64,000 nt of DNA, from NCBI RefSeq assembly GCF_918797505.1, contig NC_092802.1, forward strand, positions 12,481,480 through 12,545,479, read 5' to 3'. How positions within the stretch are numbered: the first letter of the stretch is position 1; each line of letters begins with the position of its first letter. Position numbers and translations under genes: made by a program. The notes below the pieces were generated by a model that was given only the letters and a program-made list of their open reading frames with translations, made no database searches and was not told the origin of the DNA. Shown here in pieces: positions 55,801-64,000 of this stretch. This DNA is from Bemisia tabaci (lineage: Eukaryota > Arthropoda > Insecta > Hemiptera > Aleyrodidae).

Positions 55801-57578
55801 GTGGTAAGGGGCCTTATCTCCCAGGAGAAAAATTTCCGTGACTTTTTTCAAAAACTTAAAGCACGTTTTTCTTGAATCTACACATATATTGTCTCGGAAC
55901 TTCACAACTCATAACTCCCTCCATTGTGAGCTCTAAGGGTCAAACTTATCAAGATTCTCTACAAGTAAGACAAACGGAGCCAACACGATATGAAAATAGA
56001 GCAGGGAAAAGAACACGTGTTGACGACGGCGCAGAGATACGACTATTCGTGCTTGATGGATATCCGTGTTGCGTCTGCAAAATTGAAGGCGCGATAGCGC
56101 GAGACGTGAACTCGCAATCTTCCGCTCTGAGCTGCCAATGGGGGTGCCGCGTCGCTTTCATTTGCAAGAAAGGTTAAAAAGAAAGGCCCTCGACTTCATA
56201 CTACACTGGAAAAAAAAAAAAAAAAAAAACTCACTGGATCTAGAGTCCAGACCCTTGAAAACATTGACAAGAAAAATGACTATTGATTCACGCAGATTTA
56301 AGCTTATATCGAAAGGAAATCTGCTCAAATTAGGAGGCTTGGTTCTTGATTTAAACTTAAATCTGATTGAATCAATAGTATTTTCTTGTCGATGTTTTTA
56401 AGAGTCTGGACTCTGGATCCAATGAGTTTTTTTTCCAGTGTATCTTCAGCTGTGTTGCTGACATAGCCCTCGAGGGTAAGAAAGAAAAATCTGAAGATTC
56501 TTTTCGTCCAATATGCTTTTGAAAAAAGTTGAAGAAGCTTAAGGCTCCTGGTGATAAGGTCCCTTTTCACCAGTCCGGTCACGACTGAATCTGATACTAA
56601 TTTTATAAAATGAGTAGAAAAATAACGAAAGTCGTCGGAGATGAGAGTTTGGAGGTTTCTCGAATAAGTCACTCGACTAAACTGTCAAGTGCAAGTGAGA
56701 GGTCCGTGCCGTTCAAGGAAGTTTATATTTCTTTGATAAGATTATTAGTGTGAGATTCGAGTCTATACACAGGAAGTATTGGAAAATGTCAAGTTAAAGA
56801 AAAAGAATATATACCCGTTGTGACGACATTGCCCATGATTCCGTTGTCCGGCGTGAGGGAGTCCAGACTTGTCGGCCGTGGGTCGTAAGCTGTTGTACTA
56901 TCCACAAAGCTGTCAACGCCGTTGATTTCATATTGTAAAGCATGTGCTCCAACCGGTGTTGAGTATCCATATGGGCTGTTGGTGTAGTTTCCTATATCAC
57001 TAGTGCTGTAAGGATATCTGGACCAAAAAGAAAAAGAAAAAAAATTAAGATGATGTAACGGAAGAAAAATAAAGTTCAACTCAGTGAAAAGGAACCAGCT
57101 TCAAATCGAGTAGGTACCGAAGATTCCGCGTTTGTAAATCTCCGCTCATGTTTTTTCATATATTTTTTTCCAAGGAAAGTAAACAAACGTTTATACTGAA
57201 AATTTGGGTGAATATCTTTTTCCACTCATTCTAAAAAAAAAAAGCTCATGAAATGTCAATGGAACATTTTGATTAGCTTTCCTCGAAGAAAGTAAAACAA
57301 GCTTGGGGATTTGTAAACATAGCTATTGAAATACGCATTTTTGGCTTTTAGCCATCGAGATAAATCATCATCATAGTAAGATAAAAGTAGAACATGGGAA
57401 ACATACCCTCCATTGTATTGATGTAGCTGATCAGACGATGATGGAGTCTGTGCCTGATCAAAAACTGAGCTATCTGGAGCAGTCTCCGTTTGCGCCCTGC
57501 TCAGCTGAGCCCGATGAAACCGTACTTCATCTTCCACCTTTTCTCTTTGTTTCTTTGACATTCGACCGAATTTCACCG
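44289..57578 (-). CDS. HR3: Nuclear hormone receptor HR3 (ROR/NR1F family), 3' part, eight exons
   Basis: This is a ligand-regulated transcription factor of the insect ecdysone response, homologous to vertebrate ROR and Drosophila Hr3/Hr46, acting in the nucleus on ROR-type response elements. The joined exons are 57407-57578, 56815-57017, 53864-54082, 49560-49699, 47347-47479, 46335-46559, 45326-45476 and 44289-44394; they encode 449 residues and a TGA stop. All junctions are GT/AG and all phases agree. Residues 1-20 hold the C-terminal extension of the DNA-binding domain ([19 protein letters not shown]). A Ser/Gln/Gly-rich hinge follows to about residue 198. The ligand-binding domain runs to the end, with the receptor signature [34 protein letters not shown] and the helix-12 region ALHKELF. 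The two zinc fingers and the start codon are missing from the window. The family assignment is secure; the exact limits of exon 3 are less so. Confidence 0.95.
44723..44974. mobile_element. TGCCGTGC element in the last HR3 intron
   Basis: CTGCCATGCTAAGGGAAAAC to CTAAACACGGCAG, both arms present. Between HR3 exons 7 and 8, about 330 bp upstream of the last acceptor. Confidence 0.85.
45326..45476 (-). CDS. HR3: HR3 exon: ligand-binding domain helices 9-10
   Basis: The acceptor is cttttaatatag and the donor is GTACGG. Joined to the previous exon it reads [18 protein letters not shown], then [20 protein letters not shown] and [10 protein letters not shown]. Two bases are carried to the last exon. 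Confidence 0.96.
46136..46174 (+). repeat. A39 homopolymer in an HR3 intron
   Basis: Poly(T) on the HR3 sense strand, between exons 5 and 6's downstream side. A G-run follows at 46246-46265. Confidence 0.95.
46335..46559 (-). CDS. HR3: HR3 exon: ligand-binding domain, pocket-lining helices
   Basis: The acceptor is gtaaatacag and the donor is GTTAGT. It encodes [18 protein letters not shown], then [20 protein letters not shown] and [20 protein letters not shown]. This is the most conserved part of HR3/ROR ligand-binding domains. Confidence 0.97.
47347..47479 (-). CDS. HR3: HR3 exon: ligand-binding domain helices 3-5, receptor signature
   Basis: The acceptor is gttcacag and the donor is GTTGGT. 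It encodes [20 protein letters not shown] followed by the nuclear-receptor signature [20 protein letters not shown]. Helix 3 Lys and helix 4 Gln/Leu in this block form the coactivator groove in the family. One base is carried to the next exon. Confidence 0.97.
47518..48521. mobile_element. Inverted-repeat element in HR3 intron 4, expanded by a ~555-bp insert
   Basis: Outer arms: AGATCTCTCAG, ACAAATTGGC, TTTCAAAATACCATAG on the left and mirror on the right. GCCGGCT motifs recur. The block TTTATCGCCTGGCTGTTGC..AGAAATTGTGTAG occurs twice in direct order (about 47729-47792 and 48350-48408), bracketing unrelated sequence with the hairpin 48016-48089. Confidence 0.65.
48016..48089. repeat. Near-perfect 74-bp palindrome
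   Basis: 32-base arms (GCGCCTACAAACC..TTCACGC) match exactly. The 10-base centre ATTGCGCAAC contains TTGCGCAA, so pairing continues across it with one mismatched pair. In HR3 intron 4. Confidence 0.88.
48646..49223. mobile_element. CACGAAAAAAAAGTT foldback element in HR3 intron 4, with nested repeat
   Basis: Terminal repeats CACGAAAAAAAAGTT and their mirror. Inner arms GCCAAGATGGCGGCGG and GACGCCATCTTGGC pair as well. The palindrome 48777-48907 of another family sits inside. Flanking pairs are CC and GC. In the intron between HR3 exons 4 and 5. Confidence 0.7.
48777..48907. mobile_element. TTTTGCAATTGGGAACTA palindromic element, nested, in HR3 intron 4
   Basis: CACATTTTGCAATTGGG to CTAACTGCAAAATG with the CTGGCTCA and TGAGCCGG arms. 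It lies inside 48646-49223. Confidence 0.75.
49503..49532 (+). repeat. A30 homopolymer beside HR3 exon 4
   Basis: On the sense (minus) strand this is a T30 run starting 28 bases past the exon-4 donor site. Confidence 0.95.
49560..49699 (-). CDS. HR3: HR3 exon: start of the ligand-binding domain
   Basis: The acceptor is tttctttcag and the donor is GTATGT. It encodes [20 protein letters not shown], then [19 protein letters not shown] and IYYKGL. This is helix 1 and the following loop of the ROR-type ligand-binding domain. A second in-frame AG inside the exon (before ATCTCAG) could serve as an alternative phase-0 acceptor. Confidence 0.95.
49813..49855 (+). repeat. A43 homopolymer upstream of HR3 exon 4
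   Basis: On the sense strand a T43 run about 115 bases before the exon-4 acceptor. Confidence 0.95.
50195..50363. mobile_element. GTGGCGTGGC palindromic element in HR3 intron 3
   Basis: CGGTGGCGTGGCGTG to CACGCCACGCCACTG. Flanking octamers TCTGCGTC and TCTGTGTC differ at one base, consistent with an 8-bp duplication. Confidence 0.87.
52795..53162. mobile_element. Inverted-repeat element with TAAATTACGCAACGC ends, in HR3 intron 3
   Basis: Left end CATAAATTACGCAACGC, right end GCGTTGCGTAATTTAT, with C-rich tracts and repeated GTAACGC just inside. Same general type as 32602-34711. It lies between HR3 exons 3 and 4. Confidence 0.65.
53191..53434. mobile_element. Foldback repeat (GAGAGTACGGATATG ends) in HR3 intron 3
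   Basis: GAGAGTACGGATATGCC and CTCTTAGGGCTC on the left, GAGCCCTAAAAGCTCCG and CGACATATCCGTGCTCTC on the right. Confidence 0.72.
53450..53788. mobile_element. Foldback element directly downstream of HR3 exon 3
   Basis: GCCAGATACACCTGC and CGCGCGTCTAGACGCG on the left; AGACGCGCGTCTAGCTCGC, AGGTGTACCTGGCACTCGAG on the right. Inner arms GGCCTGAATACACGCT and AGTGTGTATCCAGGCC. It ends about 75 bp beyond the exon's donor site. Confidence 0.72.
53864..54082 (-). CDS. HR3: HR3 exon: Gln/Gly-rich hinge segment
   Basis: The peptide starts in a glycine run ([13 protein letters not shown]), then a Gln-rich stretch ([18 protein letters not shown]), then [17 protein letters not shown], ending near DDISIP. 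The acceptor (tattgcgaag) has a poor pyrimidine tract but its phase fits the previous exon. I chose the donor GTAAGC at 53862-53863 because it leaves one base, as the next exon needs. A second good donor (GTGAGC) would end the exon at 53922 in phase 0. The exon sits between a palindromic repeat starting about 75 bp downstream and a nested repeat about 170 bp upstream. Confidence 0.8.
54255..54734. mobile_element. TGCCGTGC element split by a CACTGG insertion
   Basis: Left half TCGTGCGCAGAAAGAACGCC to about 54364, right half from 54597 to CTTTAGCACGGCAG. Without the insert the length is about 250 bp, as for other copies. Confidence 0.85.
54367..54594. mobile_element. CACTGG foldback element nested in a TGCCGTGC element, CA/CA TSD
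   Basis: Full palindrome; CA on both sides. It splits the element 54255-54734, whose two halves continue on either side. In the intron just upstream of HR3 exon 3. Confidence 0.9.
54738..55201. mobile_element. 464-bp foldback element in HR3 intron 2
   Basis: GTCTCTGATTGGCTGATCCG on the left and GCATCAGCCAATCAGAGACG on the right. Mirrored interior including GAAATCGATT and CTCCAAAAA. The loop side holds a triple CCCATAGTA repeat. Confidence 0.75.
56204..56440. mobile_element. CACTGG foldback element, TA/TA TSD
   Basis: Full, somewhat diverged palindrome between HR3 exons 2 and 3, with TA on both sides. Confidence 0.85.
56815..57017 (-). CDS. HR3: HR3 exon: hinge segment, Tyr/Ser/Pro rich
   Basis: The acceptor is tggtccag and the donor is GTATAT. 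The peptide reads on from the previous exon as [14 protein letters not shown] and continues through [29 protein letters not shown] and [11 protein letters not shown]. The pattern Y-x-S-P-Y-G-Y-S followed by VDSTT-YDPR is a conserved feature of insect HR3 hinges. One base is carried into the next exon. Confidence 0.92.
57407..57578 (-). CDS. HR3: HR3 exon: DNA-binding-domain extension and start of hinge
   Basis: The acceptor tttcag lies just before CGGTGAAATTCGG and the donor is GTATGT after GGAGG. The exon enters with one carried base and leaves with two. It encodes the basic block [14 protein letters not shown], then [10 protein letters not shown] and the hinge motif [14 protein letters not shown], all typical of insect HR3. 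The first residues form the T/A-box helix that contacts DNA 5' of the half-site. The intron position directly after the second zinc finger explains why no zinc finger is visible nearby. Confidence 0.95.
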
Positions 57579-58041
57579 CTGAAACAACAAATTTAGAAGG
57601 CAATTGTAGCTTTCTCCAATTTCGAAACATAAAAACTGTTGAGCAATCAGAAAAATAAGTCAATAAATAAGACAGCAGGTTTAGAAAACGTACCGAATAA
57701 CATGTGCAAAATAGAATGGCGAAGATCAGGTTTGAAGGTTCATTCCTACATTGAATGGTTTTACATTTCAAAAATAAAGTATGACAGGGAGTCTGCAACC
57801 TCGCAAACTGAGATACGTGGTTTGGGAGTTGTACCGTCGATATGCTTTTGGATGAACAAAAAATTGTTCCGACTGGGATCTTCAGGAACACATCATGAAT
57901 GTCGATGAAATATGAATGTAAAGATATGAGATATACTTTTAATCGACTAAAATGCCTTCGAATGTGTCCATTTAGAAAGCGAATTATGACAGGAGGTCTA
58001 CAGCGTCGCGAACCAGATCCACGTTTTTGCAGTTTAATCAT

Positions 58042-58308
58042 CATTAAATGGATCTCATTCAGCAAAAAAGAACCAGCGCGAGTAGTGTTGTAAAAATGTT
58101 GTTTCTTCATAAATATCTCACAAATTTCCCGGAACTGCAAATATATTTTGCTTCCCACCGAAAAATTGTCAAATTTAAAGAAGAATAATTGTGTAAATTA
58201 ATACTGTACATATTTCAAGTATTTTTTGAAAGAAAATAAGAAGTTGTAAGATTTTGACAACGCTGTAATCGCGCTGATTCCTTCTTGCTAAACGAGATCC
58301 AAATATTA
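58042..58308. mobile_element. TTTGGATCTCGTTTAGCA palindromic element in an HR3 upstream intron
   Basis: AAATGGATCTCATTCAGCAA to TTGCTAAACGAGATCCAAAT, colinear with 16459-16683. It lies upstream of the first HR3 exon seen here. Confidence 0.7.
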
Positions 58309-58333
58309 TAACGGATTTCATGCTATAAATTTT

Positions 58334-58714
58334 AGAGCCGTAAATGATCGCACTGGAAAAAAAAAAACACATTGGATTAAAGTCCAGACTCTTGAAAACA
58401 TATACAAGAAAAAGGACTCTTGATTCAATCAGATTTAAGCTTAAATCAAAAGGAAATCCGCTCAAATTAAAGGGCTTGCTTCTTGATTTAAGCAAAAATC
58501 CGATTGAATCAAGAATATTTTTTCTTGTCGATGTTTTTAAGAGTCTGGACTCTAGATCCAATGTGTTTTTTTATCCAGTGCGATTATCGGTATTTCCCCA
58601 TTTGACGCTATGATAAGGAATCAATTATTAAAGTGTTCATTGCGGACACCCTGTTTATCGATCCTTTTCCACAGGCAGATCAATCGATATATCGCAAAGC
58701 ATACCAAGCCACTG
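58334..58714. mobile_element. GTGGCGTGGC palindromic element split by a CACTGG insertion
   Basis: The left stub up to 58350 and the part from 58581 to AAGCCACTG together match the family; 58351-58580 is the inserted element. The outer left end is eroded. Confidence 0.7.
58351..58580. mobile_element. CACTGG foldback element nested in a GTGGCGTGGC palindrome, CG/CG TSD
   Basis: Full palindrome with CG on both sides. The left flank (AAATGATCG) and right flank (CGATTATCGGTATTTCCCC) join into the sequence seen uninterrupted at 22110-22135. Confidence 0.88.
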
Positions 58715-58869
58715 AAGAAACCCCTGAGGTCTTACGTTCTTCTTCCGTTAAGCCGTCCCGGACGTGCAACGCCGCGGGCGAGGGGGCAATGGGACAAGGA
58801 ACGAGACAAAAAATTATCAATTCTCGACTGACCGACAAAACGACGTAACTCACATTGAGACGAGCCCGG

Positions 58870-59382
58870 AACAGCATTAAAGCTTACGGGCGCCAGGGTT
58901 CATCGCGCGGTGCAGTTACGCCTTACGCCAGGCGGGCGACGAATTAACAGAGTAACAGTAAAACGCGGGCCGGGCATCTCCGGAGATGAGATGAGAAATG
59001 AACGGCGCTACAATGCCGCCAAATCGCGGTAGAAATCACCGCAAAAACCCAGAGTCGAGAGTGGATTTCAGCTGCGAGGCGGCAACGCGGCAAGGAACGA
59101 GGAAGATCCGTAATAAACCATGATATAACGGACCGCGTACGGAGTTGCGGAGGAGCCGAGTGACGTCACCGTGACGTAACGGAGTGTGGTGACGTAAGGG
59201 GGGGGGGGGGGAACTCGGCGAGGTAACGGTACCCCCAAACCCGGTCATGGGATAACGGTGCGGTGCTCGGCGCTCGGCTCGGCGGATGGAGTGGGAGGTG
59301 GTGTATCGCCGGTTGCCGCGCGTGGAATTGAAGGCGCACTGGTGCGATCCAGACTTACCGCGCGACGCGCGGCGAGTGCTGC
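58870..59382. other. GC-rich, no gene recognised
   Basis: GC-rich with a G run at 59199-59211 and repeated GTGACGT motifs; could be regulatory DNA upstream of HR3 exons, but nothing specific is visible. Confidence 0.3.
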
Positions 59383-59600
59383 CGCGCTACGGAAGAACGC
59401 CGTACGAGCCTCCAGACGTTGCCGAATTTCTTCCGATAAAAGCCGAATTTACTGGGAAAAATACGAATATTTTTTTCCGAAATTGCCGAACAATTTTGTG
59501 CACGGATGGATCTGAAATATCTGAAAGTTCCGAGGAAAAATATGCATAAATTTCGTCAAAAATACTTGTTTTATCAAGAAACATTTGGCGACTCTCGAAT
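59383..59600 (+). mobile_element. TGCCGTGC element lacking its right end
   Basis: CTGCCGCGCTACGGAAGAAC through GTTGCCGAATTTC to TTGGCGACTCTCGAATTC; the last 25 bp are absent. Confidence 0.75.
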
Positions 59601-59782
59601 TCACTAATTTTTTTTACGCTAAACTAATTTCACACACTCGGTTACACAATTCACTAAAAACATCAGTTCGTTACAAGGATATCAATCCAACATCATCCTA
59701 GACCAAGAATAATATTCTCTGGTGGAAAAACGATTAGAGTAGCTACAATCTTTGTCGGGGAAACAACGTATCATCAGATTGA

Positions 59783-59917
59783 CTACATTTTGCAATTGGG
59801 AACTACAGATTCTAACTCAACATAAAAACAACGCATGAACCATCAGTTTCCTTATGCACATACGTGTTTTTTCGGATAAGCCAGAATTTATGGTTCCTAA
59901 TTGCTAAGTAAAGTCCA
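59783..59917. mobile_element. TTTTGCAATTGGGAACTA palindromic element
   Basis: GACTACATTTTGCAATTGGG, then CAGTTTCCTTATGCACATAC in the loop, closing TTCCTAATTGC..AAAGTCCA. Confidence 0.75.
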
Positions 59918-60371
59918 GATTAAAGTGTGGAAATTGAGCCGATTCCATTTGCCGTAGTGAAGGCACCCACAGATTCGAAAGACTTCTTCGATTGAAGTGC
60001 CCAGTACTAAAAACGCCTTCAAAACTTCGACCAGCAACACATGCTGCACGCTCAGGCCAAACTACTAAATCTCCTTTCGGAAGGCGTTTCGACTCGCGGG
60101 AGCAGCAGAGCAGCGCGGCTGCCCGTGGCTTTATCGCGTCACCGAACAAGGAAAACAGAAGAGGCAGCTTCGTCGCTCCCAGATCGTTCAGAATTTTCGC
60201 ATTTCCCCGAACTTCTCTCGCGGAAAATGCGCGCGACTTGGCAAGCGCGCAATAATTCACGAAATTAGCCCCGATTCGAAAAGTTGGTGACTGGGGCTCA
60301 TCCTGGGTCAACGGTCTCCCGATTTTGTTGCCGGATTTGGCGCGCTCCGGGTCGATTGTCGAGTTGCCATG

Positions 60372-60450
60372 AATCGTATTCGATAGTGGTTCGATGTATC
60401 GTTCGGTTCAAAACAATAGAACATAACCTCAAACAAAAATTTTAGAACTC
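60372..60450 (-). pseudogene. Second copy of the LINE-like fragment, shorter
   Basis: About 75 bases align with the minus strand of 20650-20722; both share GTTCGATGTATCG and a FEVMFY coding stretch. Too short to say more. Confidence 0.45.
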
Positions 60451-60535
60451 AAGAGGGTAAAGCTGAAAATGAGAAAATTCCTGACATTGTCTCTATTGAT
60501 TGCCACTTTTACTCATATGTATAAAAAATCATCTA

Positions 60536-60827
60536 CACTGGAAAAAAAAACACATTGGATCTAGAGTCCAGACTCTTGAAAACATTGACAAGAAAAAGTA
60601 CTCTTGATTCAATCAGATTTTTGCTTATTGTTGCCAGTGTTTGCAGGAAATACCCGCGGCTCAGGGATCATCGTTCGTGGGCCCTAGTATAAATCATAAG
60701 GAAATCCGCTCAAATTAAGAGGCTTGGTTCTTAATTTAAGCAAAAATCCGATTGAATCAAGAGTATTTTTTCTTGTCGATGTTTTTAAGAGTCTGGACTC
60801 CAGATCCAATGTGTTTTTTTTCCAGTG
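60536..60827. mobile_element. CACTGG foldback element carrying a ~65-bp insert
   Basis: The family sequence is interrupted near the centre by about 65 bp (roughly 60627-60692) that starts TGTTGCCAGTG and is unrelated to the family. Flanking pairs TA and CG differ. Confidence 0.8.
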
Positions 60828-60837
60828 CGGGCGATGC

Positions 60838-61072
60838 ACGGTGGATCGAGTCAATGGGGGAGGTCGGACAAAATTTGGAAACTTAAAAAGCTTACAACTC
60901 CGTTAAATCAAAACTTTGGGATTTTGAAAATGGTACTTTAGGTTTCCTCGTAAAATTTTCTCCAAAGAACACACCTCAAACTTTAAAATGTAGCGAATTT
61001 AACATAAACATTTGCAGTTTCAGTCAAAAATTTTACGTCCGACTTCTCTGATTGCCTCGATCCGCTGTGCGA
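60838..61072. mobile_element. ~235-bp inverted-repeat element, copy 2, opposite orientation
   Basis: GGTGGATCGAGTCAATGGGG, AGGTCGGACAAAATTTGG to TTTACGTCCGACTTCTCTG and CCTCGATCCGC. Matches 23582-23818 reversed. Confidence 0.65.
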
Positions 61073-61404
61073 CGGAGGGGGGACTCGGGCCCCGGGAAGC
61101 GTTCGTTGTCGCGTCGTCCCCACCGGGCACGTTGGACTCGCTCGGGCAATGTTAGCCATGGCGGCATTGAAAGTGCAAGTGCTAATGTAGGTCATTCGAG
61201 ATAATTTAAGAATAAATTGGAGTTTGTTGACTCCCCTCCTCCCGACCGGCGCCTGCAACTCCTCGAGTGCCCGGCACCACACTCCAACACCCCCCCCCTC
61301 CCTCCCTCGGGCTGTATCCCTGAGGACCCCCGTAGCGCGTGCGTTGAATGCAGTTCAGTTTCTAGCCGTGCGTCGCGACGGGCTGTCGAGCGACGATGCG
61401 CGCG

Positions 61405-62165
61405 GAGAAAATGGGGTGATGGAATCGGGGAGGAAGGAGAGATTAGCGAGGGAAAGAAGCAGCGGACTTAGACAAAGCTATAGACAAAGAGAAAATGGAG
61501 TGAGAGAATCGGGAAAAGAAGGATAAACTTGCGCGGGGAAAGAAGCAGCTGACTGAATATTGAAATTGATAGACATAGTTGTGGACAAAGACAAAGCAGA
61601 AATGGAGTGGGAGAATCGGGGAAGAAGGAGAGATTAGCGAAGGAAAGAAGCAGCGGACTTAGACAAAGCTATAGACAGAAAGAAAATGGAGTGAGGGAAT
61701 CGGGAAAAGAAGAAATAACTGGCGCAGGAAAAGAAGCAGCTGACTGAATATTGAAATCGATAGACATAGTTGTGGACAAAGAAAAAGCAGGAATGGAATG
61801 GGGGAATCGGGAAAAGAACGGAGAATACGGGAAGGAAAAGAAGCAGCGCACTGATTTATTGAAATTGATAGACATAGCTGTGGACAAAGACAAGAGGAAA
61901 TGGATGTGATGGAGTCGGGAAAAGAAGGAGAAATTAGCGAAGGAAAAGAAGTAGCGAACTGATTATTGAAATTGATAGACATAGCTGTAGACAAAGACAA
62001 AGAGGAAATGGAGTGAGGGAATCGGGAAGAGAACGAGAAATTAGCGAAGGAAAAGAGGTAGCGAACTGATTATTGAAATTGATAGACAGAGCTATAGACA
62101 AAGCTAAGAGGAAATGAAGTGAGGGAATTGGGAAAAGAACGAGAAATAAGCGAAGGAATAGGAGC
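61405..62165 (+). repeat. Minisatellite, eight units of alternating length
   Basis: The landmark GAATCGGG (or one-base variants) recurs at 61422, 61506, 61613, 61697, 61804, 61912, 62019 and 62125, spacings 84, 107, 84, 107, 108, 107, 106. Units share AATGGAGTGAGGGAATCGG, AGAAGCAGC and ATAGACA. Open reading frames here are low-complexity artefacts. Confidence 0.9.
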
Positions 62166-62371
62166 TCTGGCTCCCTCAAAACCAAATAAATTTCCGGGAA
62201 AAGTAATTGCGCGACTAGATTGACCGCAGTTTATAAGGGGTAACTTGAACATGTCAGCTGAGTAGTTGACAAGACACCATGTCACCACTTTCGAGAAAAT
62301 CGTGCTCACCGCTTTTCCGAAAACGCGCCCCTTCGCCTACTTTGGCGGCACGCAGATGCTCCAGTCCTAGG

Positions 62372-62623
62372 CTGCCATGCTAAGGGAAAACGCCGTATGG
62401 GCCTTTAGAAGTTGCCAAGTTTCTTCCGATAAAAGCCGAAATTACTCGCAAATTTGTGAATATTATTTTCCAAAAATTTTAGGTAATTTTTACGCGATTT
62501 CATCTAAAATACCTAATAATTTCAAGGAAAAATATATATGAATGTTGTCAAAAATACCTTTTTTGTCAAGGGAAATTTGGCAACTCTAGAATGCTCATAC
62601 GGCGTTCTTCCTTAGGTCGGCAG
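62372..62623. mobile_element. TGCCGTGC element, full copy
   Basis: CTGCCATGCTAAGGGAAAAC to CTTAGGTCGGCAG with both arms. Confidence 0.85.
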
Positions 62624-64000
62624 GATTGGGTCCAAAAGTAACAAAAAAGAGCAATTCGTCTGAAAAATCAAAGAACCGTTGCGTATCGTAAAACATCGGG
62701 ATTCACGCATTGTTGCGACTCCGGGTTTATTATAATCACGGTCCTTTTGTTTTCTTGACTTTCTTTTCATTCGATTTCCACTCCCGTCTCTTGACCGCAC
62801 CGCATGTTTCCGAAAAAGACGTACTGTAAATTAGTTCGTCTACGATCGAGACAGGCCGACATTTCTTCTTTTATTTTCCCCAACCGTCCCTTTCTATTTT
62901 TTTTAGGATTCGAGATGGTGTTTTTTCTAGAGGTCTGGATGAGGATATGGGAATTGGGAAATGCATTGTTGCCCCGTCGTGGGATTAAGAATCGTCTTAT
63001 TTTTCGCTGACAATGCATATTGAAAAATTTAAACGCCGATAATTTTTTTTTTTATTAAAAAGGAATAAACAAAGATACCTACATGATGATGAAAAAGTAA
63101 TCCAGAGGAAATTTTTTTATACTCCCGGATACTATATACTAGATTATACTTTCGGTGTTAAGACTATGCTAGATAATGGGTATTTTTTCTTCTTTTTTCA
63201 CTTCCTGCGATTTCATCAAAAGATAAATTTAACATCCTCAATTTGACGTATTTCTGCAAAACGGAACTATGTGCATTAAGACATGAGCCCTGCGACTCAT
63301 AAAGGTAAATGCATAACACGGCTCACGTCATAATGCACATACTTCCGTTTGGCAGAAATACATCCAAAAAATAAAAGAGAAAGTGAACTTAAAATTAAAT
63401 TTTTTGAAAAGAGTCAAGAAATTCAAGAGGAGCAATGATTTATTCACGATTAATATTCAGCTCCCGAATAAACAGACTAAATTTTATATCAACAAATTTT
63501 GATGAAATTCTGATACTTTCGGTGCACTCAATTTAATTTTTCAACAAACAATAAAACTTCCGGGAAGATATTCGTAGTTATCTTCGTAGCCAAAACTAAA
63601 ATTTGAATATTAATGCAATTTCGGAGGATAAATGTTTTGAGCCACATTCAGGGAGTCACGCAACGCACAATATACACTTTACTCAATTTGATAAAAGAGT
63701 CTTTTTTTAATTTTTTTAAGAAAACGGAAGTATATCAACCACTAATTTTTGACGGAGTGAATTTGGCAACATCGTATCAACAACACAGCTACAGGCTTCG
63801 TCAAGCAGGTTATATTGTAGGAAGAGGAGAAAGGCGGGTCATGGAGTAACCAATAACGAAGATGACCGTGAAATTGCGCCTTTTTTGAGCCCAAACAAAC
63901 CCAGACTCTAGGCCTTTCTCTGTAGACGTTCCCTCTCTCTCCTCTTCCTGGTTTTCGATGCAGCCTCCTCCACATTCCGGTTCTTTTTCCTTCGTTTCCT
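62624..64000. other. No gene recognised, one palindromic repeat
   Basis: Only the palindrome 63249-63361 stands out. I looked for the HR3 second zinc finger (C-x2-C-RLQKC pattern) on the minus strand and did not find it. Confidence 0.4.
63249..63361. repeat. Palindromic repeat with ACGGAACTATGTGCATTA arms
   Basis: ATTTCTGCAAAACGGAA on the left and TTCCGTTTGGCAGAAAT on the right, with ATGTGCATTA and TAATGCACAT inside. Layout resembles the TTTTGCAATT family but the sequence differs. Confidence 0.6.

Noticed and set aside
57256..58158. 300-codon open frame on the minus strand
   Set aside because: Only 57407-57578 is coding (HR3 exon). The rest is intron read-through; splice sites and family alignment define the exon.
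61224..61526. 100-codon plus-strand frame
   Set aside because: GC-rich low-complexity sequence leading into the minisatellite; no domain.

Overview
The window is animal genomic DNA and most probably comes from an insect. The only protein-coding gene I can support is the 3' two thirds of a nuclear hormone receptor of the HR3/ROR (NR1F) type, split over eight exons on the minus strand. The rest is intergenic or intronic DNA packed with short, mostly palindromic, non-autonomous transposable elements, tRNA-derived SINEs, traces of a non-LTR retrotransposon and simple repeats. HR3 sequence and repeat style fit a hemipteran. A whitefly-like genome is my impression from the repeats, not something I can prove here. 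A 500-base run of N (35435-35934) marks a scaffold gap.

Layout. From 1 to about 35.4 kb there is no gene. This part is a mosaic of at least fifteen dispersed repeat families, with many elements inserted into others. The deepest nest, at 32.6-34.7 kb, has four layers. From 35.9 to 44.3 kb the sequence turns AT-rich and almost free of repeats; it lies directly downstream of the HR3 stop codon and probably includes its 3' UTR. From 44.3 to 57.6 kb lie the eight HR3 exons (ligand-binding domain, hinge and the C-terminal extension of the DNA-binding domain), with repeats confined to introns. From 57.6 to 64 kb repeats become dense again, including a minisatellite at 61.4-62.2 kb. The zinc-finger exons of HR3 were not found and must lie beyond the right edge, or in sequence I failed to recognise.

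How the parts relate. All HR3 splice junctions are GT/AG and keep one reading frame from the first exon to the stop (449 residues). The repeats fall into mechanistic groups by their target-site duplications (TSDs). A CAC-ended, A-rich group has 2-bp TSDs (CACTA/EnSpm-like). Two 163-164-bp palindromic families and a 322-bp element have about 8-bp TSDs (hAT-like). One SINE has a 10-bp TSD and a poly(A) tail. One element is flanked by TA (mariner-like). No transposase gene is present, so all would depend on enzymes encoded elsewhere. I found no undescribed biochemical system; the most unusual material is the repeat architecture, two very clean palindromes and a possible alternative splice in the HR3 hinge.
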